From: Symsagittifera roscoffensis
Lineage: Eukaryota; Xenacoelomorpha; Acoela; Convolutidae
Assembly: GCF_963678635.1 (NCBI RefSeq)
Contig: NC_087063.1
Span: 19,613,220 to 19,677,219, forward strand
Direction: 5' to 3'
DNA: 64,000 bases
Made by a program: the position numbers and the translations under genes. Within the stretch, counting starts at the first letter, position 1. The number at the start of each line of letters is the position of its first letter. Below are positions 56,213-64,000 of the stretch, in pieces. The notes under the pieces are model-generated. The model was not told the DNA's origin, ran no database searches, and saw nothing but the letters and a program-made list of their open reading frames with translations.

Positions 56213-56720
56213 AAAATCCGAAAATTGTTTTATCATTAAAAGTTTTGATAAGTTGTTTGAGATATGAACGCTTTCTAGCTAAACTTCTAGAATTAAGATA
56301 TAGTGCTTTTAAGTTGTTGTTGTAGTTTTCCAGTTTTTTCTTTATTTGACTGAATTATATGAAGGGTCCTGGATTTGGGTGGATATCCCCTGATGTTAGG
56401 AGAGATTTATGAGGGGACCTTTCTTGTTTTTTATAAGTCTTGCTTGTGTTTTTTATATAATAATTGTATTAGAAATAGCTTATATGATTAAGAATAGTGC
56501 AATAATGTGTTCGAGTATATTGTGGCAACCCATGGAAAAAAATACTATCCTTTTCTTTTATTCAGTACCTCATAAGCTACAAATTGATCGCTTTCGCAGA
56601 AGCTTATGACAGATATGCTAGTTAAGGAAAAAAGTAACAGCATATCGCTTTGTAAAACAATTATAGTTAAAATTATAAATAACAGTCGTTTATCAAAAAG
56701 ATAGTCTTAACTAGCGTAAT
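56213..56720 (-). pseudogene. LINE ORF2 N-terminus with 2A-like motif
   Basis: On the minus strand, upstream of the insertion point, the frame reads KSLLTSGDIHPNPGPF (GDIHPNPGP at 56364-56390), a 2A-like ribosome-skipping motif (D-x-x-x-NPG-P), then after one TAA, LKALYLNSRSLARKRSYLKQ and KTIFGF, the standard start of a LINE APE endonuclease. The next residues (SETWLND) are at 32371, 24 kb away. The reading frame before the motif has no ATG back to an upstream stop. Confidence 0.85.
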
Positions 56721-57747
56721 TTAATAATGAAAACCTTGCGAGTAGTTATATGACTGCTGGTTACGATTCAGGTTAAGGTTATAATTACTATCACAGCCCC
56801 ATGAGTTGTTGTTGAAATTATTTTGACCAGTTTGTCGGCCATGACCAGTTTGTCGGCCATATGGGTGCATGCGATTGTTACTATAGGGTCTATTGGTAGA
56901 CCTATAAACATTTTTATGTTGATAATTGGAAAGCGATTTTTGGTTGGAATTTGCTTTTTCAGTATAATCAGTGGCTGTTTTTACCCTCGGGAGTTTACTT
57001 GAGTGTTTGAACACGTATGAGCCGAGGCAATTACGCAAGAATGGTATACCTAATTCATCATTCAGGTGTATAGTGTCAAAATATAAACTCTGATAGCTCT
57101 CCAAGCTTTTGATGTTTGAGTTTAGATTTAGCACCTCAAATCCCGTTGTCGAAGATACATTTCATTCAGAAAACTATTATAATGATCAATTTTGTCATTA
57201 GCATCATCATTGTTAAGTATTGGTGGTATTTCGCAAAAAAAACAATCGAACCTGGTGAAAATTTTGCAGTTATTAAAGCGATAAGTTCTTCATATTTGGC
57301 GCTAAATTCATCAATCGTTGAGTAAATTTTTTTTAAGATGGAGTTTGTCCCATCTTGGATTATCACACACTTAAGTTTTTTTTCACTATATTGGTCAAGG
57401 ACTTTTATTTTCTCCTCAATGGAGCTACCCCTGTATGCATGAACAATCGTATCAATGTGGAAAGTTTCAGTTTTTACCCTACCAATTATACTTGAACCCA
57501 AAATCAAGTTTACACACTCCTCTGGTACAGGAAAAGGCGAAAAGTTTCTCACATTTTTTGATACTTTTTTTGCTTTCGTGGATGTTGACTGTAATTTGCC
57601 ATCCTTGTCTGCTTCCGATGTTCTCTCAATAAACTCCATTATTTTACGATAATCTTCCTTTTGGTCGTACAAATCGGAGTAAATCTTGTATAATGCAGAT
57701 TTTTGAAGTCCATTAAATTCTTCTTGGCTAAGTTGTTTGCTTGACAT
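56721..57747 (-). pseudogene. LINE ORF1 with SGNH-type domain
   Basis: Starts at ATG 57747 (MSSKQLSQEEF). The first frame (57166-57747) has an N-terminal helical region, then LILGSSIIGRV (block I, Ser in GSS), VIIQDGTNSI (block III, Asn) and SIVFFAKYHQ. After a frameshift at ~57140, the second frame (56721-57134) opens with FDTIHLNDELGIPFLRNCL, block V with D-x-x-H, and ends in an Asn/Gln/Gly/Arg-rich tail with the doubled unit GRQTGHGRQTG, likely RNA binding. SGNH-type ORF1 proteins are known from CR1-group LINEs. Confidence 0.85.
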
Positions 57748-58604
57748 GGTTAAAATGGATGCAAATGACTGGTAACTGGAAGGACAGTAATTGATAATGA
57801 CTTCAGATCCTGTATTTCTGCTAAATAATTTAATTACAGTGCTGAGATAACTATCTTTTTCTGCAAATTAATTTCCTTTGTCTGCAGTATAACTTTCTTC
57901 TGCAAATATAATTTTTTTTCCTTTTCCAAATTCATTTTGTTCGCTCGTCTGATTCAATCTAGCAATGACTACCTGTTTTTCTGCTGATAAATATGTTCTG
58001 CTAGAAATAACTTTTTTCTGCAAAAAAATTTCTTTTTCTGTCGAATAATTTTTCGGTAAAACAGTTTTCTTTTTCTGTTGAATAGCTATAATTTTCTTTT
58101 TCTTCTAAATTGTCTTTCTGTAACTGTCTTTTTCTTTTGCCAAATTCGGTTTTTTAATACAGATTCTCAAATAGAGCATGTATGGAATTTTCCAAAATTT
58201 TAGGGGTTTGATAATATAATGCACGGATGTTTTGTTTTTATTCGAATAAATTTTCTAGTTCAGACTAATCTCTATGTTATCGACCGTATTTTTGTTTTTA
58301 GAGAATTTTCATTTAGTGTTTGAAGGTCAGAAAGATCAAGGGCAAAAATAATTAAAAAAAGAGCAAAAAAAAGCCGACTGATTTCTAGCTGTTATATTTT
58401 GGTCGGAAGTATTTAATGTTTAAAGGTCAGAAAGATCAAAGGCGAAAATAATGAAAAAAGAGCAAAAAAAAGCCGACTGATTTCTAGCTGTTATATTTTG
58501 GTTTTTTAATGTTGTTACTTTGCTTAAAATGCTTACGGGTGCACATATATATGGTTTTTATTTCCACTTTCATTCTTAATTCGATGATTTTTCTGATATA
58601 ATAA
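57748..58604. other. T-rich sequence upstream of the LINE, with a short tandem duplication
   Basis: No coding. 57790-58140 is full of TTTTCTG/TTCTGC words and may be the LINE 5' untranslated region. A ~100-bp unit is tandemly duplicated at 58318-58401 and 58421-58503 (shared words GGTCAGAAAGATCAA, AAAAGCCGACTGATTTCTAG). The giant element copy 2 begins at 58605. Confidence 0.5.
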
Positions 58605-59490
58605 TGTAACATTCGCCCAAATACTACACAGCGACGGAGCGTAGAAAAAGTACCTATTAACGACTGGCAGGCGTCAGTTACCTTAATCCTACTCGCTTTT
58701 CACCGTCTCGACCTTGCCAGTTGATTTTCTGGTCTGTCTAGGGCAAAGTAAAAAGTTACCATTTTTAGGCCATCAGTCAAACGACTTTTGATCAGCTTTC
58801 GTTTACATGCGAACACAACCACATAGCTGAGTCTCGGATCCTCAGACTACGTGATTGTCATTAAAAACACGGCTAGAACAACCTATTTTAACATGTTTTT
58901 GTGTGACAGTTCTATATTAAATCCATTGGAGATGGATTGACCCTTTCCTCTTTCTAGCTACTCATATTCTAAAATATCAAGTTACACCGGTGTTAATTTA
59001 AAGTTTCACGACATCCAAGTAGCTATACAGTCAGTTTTATACAGTCCCTTTACATAAAACAGTCTCTGGGGGACCAAGCGTCCGCTCCCGTAATATTCCT
59101 GCGATAACGCTCTTATCTCTTCTAATTTGCGTCCCGGGAGGGTTCCGTGGAATATTCCTTCCCCACCGAAGCTTCCTTCTCCACTAATATCCGCTGATAA
59201 GGGTCTTATTGTGTTTTGTTGCCACGATAAGAGGCTTCGTGTTTTTCGTCTCTTGTGCGACCGTTTTTCACAATATTTGTCGTTGTTCTGATTTTTTCAG
59301 GTTTCTTGGTCAAATTGGCCGTTTTTCGTATTTCTGAGAAATATCAACTTGAAAATCAAAATTTTAAAAAATAGAAAATATCAGAATACTTCGACCCTCC
59401 TTTCAAGCACTTTTTTGCTGTTAAGGCCTTTTCTCTCTGATTCGTGCTTCGTCGGAAGGTTGCGCTGTGCCAATCTGGCAGAATGGCACA
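58605..59490 (-). repeat. 3' LTR of giant element copy 2
   Basis: 886 bp; on the plus strand it starts TGTAACATTCGCC and ends GAATGGCACA, the exact reverse of copy 1's ends. It contains the middle section missing from copy 1's 5' LTR, confirming that the 5' LTR of copy 1 is deleted there. Confidence 0.88.
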
Positions 59491-60237
59491 TACTCCCCGG
59501 ACAGTCCCCATCAGTGTCCCTATTGATCGCATAACACCGGGTTATCGTCAAGTAGTTATCCAGTTTTCTGTGATCAATCTTACAAATCGCATAAGAAAAT
59601 GAAATTTATCTACCCCACCTCAACTCACTACGTGTTCACAAATGGCATCGTACTACATCTCACTGCCTTTTAACATTTTCACAAAATTTGCACCATGAGG
59701 AGTGTCCTAGATAAAATTTCTTTTCTGACTACTTATGTCGTCTTGCCATAAAACTTCTTTTCGCTCTTTGTGATTAAAAAGTTGGGACGTGGCTCGGCCA
59801 CGCACCCGTTAAAATTAACTTAACGTCACTCACCAAGTATAATCAGTTATTTATGCGGTCCTTTCAATATTAAAACTAAGAAACTCTGTGGCTAGGAAAG
59901 TTATTGAGTTACCCACCCTTCTCGAGCGAGTTTACTCAATCTTACCATGTCGCCACACAGTGAAATTGTGTCTTACACAGGTTAAAAACTTCAATCGTGT
60001 TTAAATAGGTAAATATACTCACCTATGTTCTATATATACATAAATAAATAGTCATAACTAAAATTTCTTTGTCAACAATTTAACAATTGTAACAATTTTC
60101 AAAGTTTGGTTTGACCAAACTAAATCAAAACAAAAAGTTTAACAAGTTCAATAATCAAAACTTGGTTGATTGGTTCAAGTTTTAGCACACAAAGACAATC
60201 AAGTTTTCTCTCCTTCTCTTCTCTTCTTTGTTCATCT
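59491..60237 (-). promoter_or_regulatory. 3' untranslated region and polypurine tract of copy 2
   Basis: No coding. Just upstream of the LTR the minus strand reads GACTGTCCGGGGAGTA, the same purine tract as in copy 1. The palindrome ACGTGGCTCGGCCACGC near 59788-59805 is the counterpart of copy 1's. Confidence 0.6.
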
Positions 60238-62877
60238 TCATTCCATCACTTCTCCATCTTGATCTTCAGCTTCGCTGTCTTCCAATACTTTCTCCAGCAT
60301 GTCCATGGAGTTGCGGGCCGTGCCCCAACTCTCCTGTTCCAACAGCCTCGGTTTGCAACAAGGTAGCAAGTCAACATTAACCTTTTGCTCCCGGTTCCTG
60401 CAAAAGCTGTTGTGAAGACACAGGCTCACGTTTCGTTCTATGTCAGCTCTTAAGACCTCTTTCTTCTCATCTTCAGTTAAACAAGGCGCTCCAGCTACTC
60501 GCTTCACCGCCGTGGTGACCGCGTTTCTGTGCGTCAGGAATGCTCTCTTATAGGCTCCTGGTCCTATATCTAGCTGGAAAGATTGATAGGCTTCCGTGTT
60601 CCTTGACATGTGACGCTTCGCGCATTCATACATCCATGATGTCATCACTGCACGGAACCAAGGCATCAATCTTTGCCTTGACCATATCCTTTCAATGGTT
60701 TTAGGTATTCTCAGAACCTTGCAGGTGGTTCTGAAAAGATCCAATTCGCGACTCATCTTCACGTTGCTCAGCTGCTCAGGAGTCGGCACGGCCGTCTCCT
60801 GTTCACTTGTGTCCGCGTTAGCCTCCAGCCATCTCACCGCCAGCATGGCACTAACCACCACAATTGACACCTGTTGATTCTGATCGGGCAACCCCGTAGA
60901 GTATAACTCCTCCACGTCCCATACTAGCATCAGATTCCCGCGTTTGGGGTACCACAACGTCTGCGCCAAGCAGTGGCAAGGATACTCCCCATGGGTTCTC
61001 ACTATGTTCCTTCGGGTCCGATACCCTGAGGCTCCCAGCAACGGTTCCACCTCCATCAGAATTCTGTGTAAGTCGTCTTTCTCTTCTATGGTGGGGAATT
61101 CAGTGGGTAACGCTCCACTCACTTTCTGCTTCTGAAACTCACTCACATTGCCTTCGTTTAATCTCAGAAACTCTTCACCCACTACGTCTTGCAACTCGCC
61201 TTCAGATCTCTTCGGGACTGCCCGAAAGATCTTGGCCAATAAATCATATGACCTCTCCGACATTCTGGCCAACCTTACGCATTTTGGCACAGAGAAAAGT
61301 TGGTCAATCAACACCTGCTGTGTCCTTGCATCCATCACCACCATGTGTGTAGGATATCTACTACTGCAATATGGTGCGGAGCTTGAACCCACCAGATATT
61401 TTGAACCAGTCGGTTTATGATAGGCCTCACTATCTTTCAGATTCATCTTGTTCTCCAGAGCTTCTCTCCAGCCTCCGATCTTCTGCTCCGTTTGCAATGC
61501 TCCAGGGAATACTTCCACGCTGAGGGACGTCACTAGCTCATGGGCACACTCCAGGCGCTCAAGCGATTTAATCGAACTCGTCATGCTACAAAATCCCAAG
61601 GCTGTGATCAAGTTTACATCCGTCACCCCATGACAGTCCGCGACCAACTCCATACCACTCTTATCCGACATGCTCAATCTTCCGTACAATCGTGCCAGTT
61701 GCCGATGCTGCTCGCTCAGCGTAACCAGGCAGTGTCCCAGGTTACAAACATGTCCTTCCATCCCACTATGTTGAGCCAAGCATGTGCGTTGCTTCAACCA
61801 ATTGCTCGATGGACCTTCCTCGGACAGCTCCGTGGATGGGTTGCTCTTCCGCTTCGTCAACCTCGTGGCCAGCAGATGATGTATCATGGCCTGATCATGC
61901 AAACTCGCGTCATCATCTAGGTCTAACGTGATATCCGCCGTCATGTCCCAGATTAAACCGGCGTTAGGATGAGGACACCAAGAAGGCTTCATGAGTTCCC
62001 ACATCGTCACTAGACTGGTTTTCAAGGGACCATCCCAAGAACCACAATCAAAACTCACTTGCCCCTTTAGCTCGGGAACCGAGGGTTCGACCACTCGTTC
62101 TTCCAAGATAATTCCCAGCTTGGGTTGTTCCACCATCAGCATTCCAGTTTCTTTAATACGTTCAACCCAGAAATTGAGTACTATGACTTGCTCATAGTCG
62201 AAGTACGCTTCCCTGGCTTCTTCATTCACGAAGGGATTATACGCCATCCCCGGTATGCCAGACACATATTGGAACGACTTCAGTTTCCCTAGTGTTGCAA
62301 ACTCTTTTTGTCCTTTGACTGCTTCAATCAAATCCCGGCTCACTTTCAATTCTTTGTTGGAATATCTTCTCACCTCTTCCAACTTACGATAGCTCTCCAT
62401 GTCATTCGACTCCTTGTTTGGTACAGTCAACGGCATGTCCTGATATTGTTCCAGGAGTGCCCTAAGGAAGTTCTTTTCGCAATCAACTCCCTTTTGCCGA
62501 ATGATCTTTATACATTCTCCCAAAACAGGAGTGGGGATACGATCCACCACGAACCTGACAAAGCAAAGGGCATCCTTACGCTTAGCCCATGCTATCGCAG
62601 AATCGTCTATAGAAATCAACGCTCGCCGAGCTTCCATCAACTCCAGCTCCTGTTCCCGTGATTTCGAATCCTTACTGGCTTCATACTCCGCCCTCTTGAT
62701 GCCCATCAAGCACCAAGCCAACCGTAACTGCAGATCAGTTCTCATGCGAGGGTGAGCCAGGTATGCTGTCACCGTCGCAGGTGCATGCATCGCCTCGTCG
62801 AAGTATCTCTGGAGGGCCGCCCTCCAGGAGACTTCTAGTAGTTTTTCCAATCCGATTTCGTTCGCTTCAGAGGACAT
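60238..62877 (-). CDS. Long unassigned protein, C-terminal 879 codons (copy 2)
   Basis: Open without a stop for 879 codons from an internal ATG at 62877. It aligns with 51943-54594 of copy 1, where the same protein is split into four frames. Mostly helical, with SFDCGSWDGPLKTSLVTMWE, a Cys/His patch CLAQHSGMEGHVCNLGHCLV, VSIVVVSAMLAVRWLEAN, and an acidic C-terminus after LLPCCKPR. I see no signal peptide, membrane segment or known catalytic motif. The 62877 Met is probably internal: the same frame is open above it apart from a TAA at 62890-62892. The long open frame in a diverged copy suggests past selection on the protein. Confidence 0.75.
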   Translation of the reverse strand: MSSEANEIGLEKLLEVSWRAALQRYFDEAMHAPATVTAYLAHPRMRTDLQLRLAWCLMGIKRAEYEASKDSKSREQELELMEARRALISIDDSAIAWAKRKDALCFVRFVVDRIPTPVLGECIKIIRQKGVDCEKNFLRALLEQYQDMPLTVPNKESNDMESYRKLEEVRRYSNKELKVSRDLIEAVKGQKEFATLGKLKSFQYVSGIPGMAYNPFVNEEAREAYFDYEQVIVLNFWVERIKETGMLMVEQPKLGIILEERVVEPSVPELKGQVSFDCGSWDGPLKTSLVTMWELMKPSWCPHPNAGLIWDMTADITLDLDDDASLHDQAMIHHLLATRLTKRKSNPSTELSEEGPSSNWLKQRTCLAQHSGMEGHVCNLGHCLVTLSEQHRQLARLYGRLSMSDKSGMELVADCHGVTDVNLITALGFCSMTSSIKSLERLECAHELVTSLSVEVFPGALQTEQKIGGWREALENKMNLKDSEAYHKPTGSKYLVGSSSAPYCSSRYPTHMVVMDARTQQVLIDQLFSVPKCVRLARMSERSYDLLAKIFRAVPKRSEGELQDVVGEEFLRLNEGNVSEFQKQKVSGALPTEFPTIEEKDDLHRILMEVEPLLGASGYRTRRNIVRTHGEYPCHCLAQTLWYPKRGNLMLVWDVEELYSTGLPDQNQQVSIVVVSAMLAVRWLEANADTSEQETAVPTPEQLSNVKMSRELDLFRTTCKVLRIPKTIERIWSRQRLMPWFRAVMTSWMYECAKRHMSRNTEAYQSFQLDIGPGAYKRAFLTHRNAVTTAVKRVAGAPCLTEDEKKEVLRADIERNVSLCLHNSFCRNREQKVNVDLLPCCKPRLLEQESWGTARNSMDMLEKVLEDSEAEDQDGEVME

Positions 62878-62889
62878 TACCGTGCCGTA

Positions 62890-64000
62890 TTATTTCCGAT
62901 TTAAGTTTGAATTCTCCGTAAGCTCTTTCAGATATTCCTGCATGGCTCGCTTCTCGCTCCAAGCCATCAGGTGCCCTCTCGCGGAGTTTCTCGCTTTCAA
63001 CATCTCCACATAACTTCCTGCTGGATCTCCCATGTGGACCGATTCCGGCACAGTGACTCAACTGTACTCGACCACGTCGAGTTGTCCTTCCAGCTTCAAC
63101 TTGGCTATGTTGGTCCGCGAGGGCCTGTAATCTTCAAGTCCTCCAGATCCACATTGACTGATGATCTCCATTTCTAATTTAGTGTCTGCCAGGGTTCGTG
63201 CTGTTTTCTTTGATCTTACGGCAGTCGTGGTCAGACCTGCCAAGAGCATAGGGGGTATCAGATTCTCTTTTTCTCCCACTGTCAGTGTTGCACCGTCTCC
63301 TTGCCCGCTCTCGCCTGAACGACCTGCGCTCGTTAAAGAAGTCACCACTGCGCTGGCTCTCGACTTCACCACTCTCGGGTTCATGTCTCGACTTCCTGTT
63401 TTCCCTTTTAGTCGCTTCAGCCCCTTCCTGGCTCGTATGACAGGTAATTTCTTTGCGACTTGCTGATCATCGGCACTGTCTTCTGTTACTGACTCGGTCA
63501 GAACATCCGACTCCATGGAGTTCACTATTTTCTCCAGGACCTCACGCATGATGGGTTGGTTCAATCCCACCTTCATTATGGACTGCGTCCCACATCGCCT
63601 TATCACGTCCCATGACCTTTCCATGAAATTCACTCGGCTCCAGGTTGTTCCTGTCTTGCCTTCTAACTCACCTTGATATCTCTCCCATTCCTCTTCCGGC
63701 AGCGTGCTCAGGAAGGATACCCTCATTGATTCTTCGATTTTTCTCCTCCTTGGTGACTCATGGAGCAATTTCTGCGGATCCCTGCTTCGGCATTCTCTCG
63801 CCTGGCTTATTGGGTCTATCGGGGATAAGTCGGCCGACGCCTCCTTTGTAGGGGACATGAAATACGATGGCGTCATTAGCAATAGACTCCCATCGACTTC
63901 CCCATCGTCGTCTTCACTAAACCGGTATTCTAGCAAGTCTCTCTCTAACGCTCCCAGATCCGTCTCACCCGGTTTTCCCGTCTTTCCCTCGGTATCGTTA
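62890..64000 (-). pseudogene. Long unassigned protein, upstream part of copy 2 with two nonsense codons
   Basis: Same frame as 60238-62877, continuing to the window edge. It has only two breaks: TAA at 62890-62892, where copy 1 has GAA, and TGA at 63058-63060, where copy 1 has CGA. The latter is a typical C-to-T change at a CpG. The longest piece is 63058-63936 (292 codons), with the acidic SEDDDGEVDG linker, LPEEEWERYQGELE, KVGLNQPIMREVLEKIV and the basic RKGLKRLKGKTGSR patch. No function assigned. Confidence 0.7.

Larger units (their letters stand above)
58605..64000 (-). mobile_element. Giant LTR retroelement copy 2 (3' part only, runs off the window)
   Basis: Minus-strand relative of copy 1: 3' LTR, 3' untranslated region and the last ~1,250 codons of the downstream protein. 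The LTR, untranslated region and coding part all differ from copy 1 by many substitutions, so this is an independent, diverged insertion and not a fresh inverted duplication. The flank at 58604 reads ATATAATAA; the other end is outside the window. Confidence 0.88.

Noticed and set aside
50880-64000. A single fresh inverted duplication (palindrome) at the right end
   Set aside because: The arms differ by many substitutions and indels, and the spacer is the 5' part of a LINE whose other half lies beyond the giant element; two independent insertions fit better.
1-64000. CRISPR arrays, bacterial operons, tRNA or rRNA genes
   Set aside because: No short-spacer direct repeats, no compact operon-like gene spacing and no rRNA or tRNA-like cloverleaf sequence was recognised; content is that of an animal genome.

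Overview
The window looks like a transposon-dense stretch of an invertebrate (metazoan) nuclear genome. I see no host gene, rRNA or tRNA. The reasons are: AT-rich DNA; several LTR-retrotransposon families including a BEL/Pao integrase remnant, a superfamily known only from animals; a CR1-like LINE with an SGNH-type ORF1 and a 2A-like motif; and a kilobase-scale satellite. Almost every coding region is a broken retroelement. The species cannot be named from what is visible.

Layout. 1-2040: AT-rich DNA with a foldback cluster of GAGCGGTTT motifs. 2041-7837: a Ty3/gypsy element on the minus strand with both LTRs and a damaged gag-pol. A 5,186-bp unit (part of that element, its 5' LTR and a piece of an older gypsy element) is repeated almost identically at 8688-13872. 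13984-17294: an older, internally decayed gypsy-like element between diverged LTR-like repeats. 17.9-18.4 kb: BEL/Pao integrase remnant. 19.74-19.98 kb: a PHD-finger-like scrap. 20.32-26.75 kb: six tandem copies of a ~1.06-1.09 kb satellite with a two-monomer higher-order period. 28.4-32.4 kb: the 3' part of a minus-strand CR1-like LINE, part of it tandemly duplicated together with an LTR fragment.

The main feature is a giant Ty3/gypsy-type LTR element at 32372-56212 (about 23.8 kb, plus strand), inserted into ORF2 of that LINE. The 5' part of the LINE (SGNH ORF1, 2A-like motif, start of ORF2) lies beyond the 3' LTR at 56213-57747. The element has TG...CA LTRs, a probable primer-binding site, a ~3 kb leader rich in ACCCTCCG motifs and a gag-pol region with two zinc knuckles, DTGA protease, YVDD reverse transcriptase, RNase H and integrase. 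The end of pol carries a region that reads like a macro (ADP-ribose-binding) domain. About 9 kb of further coding DNA follows (45764-54594): a coiled-coil region, an SGNH/GDSL hydrolase domain with all its key blocks, a second weaker SGNH-like region, and a very long protein I cannot assign. This copy is broken by many stops and frameshifts.

A second, related copy enters from the right in opposite orientation (58605 to beyond 64000). Its last ~1,250 codons are open except for two nonsense codons, so the long unassigned protein is a real property of the family. The two copies lie tail to tail with a 2.4-kb spacer, which makes the right end look palindromic.

How the genes would have worked together (inference): gag and pol would provide capsid, protease, reverse transcription and integration. 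The macro-like, SGNH and unassigned proteins are cargo in the position where errantiviruses carry env, but nothing in them looks like an envelope (no clear signal peptide or fusion/anchor segments).
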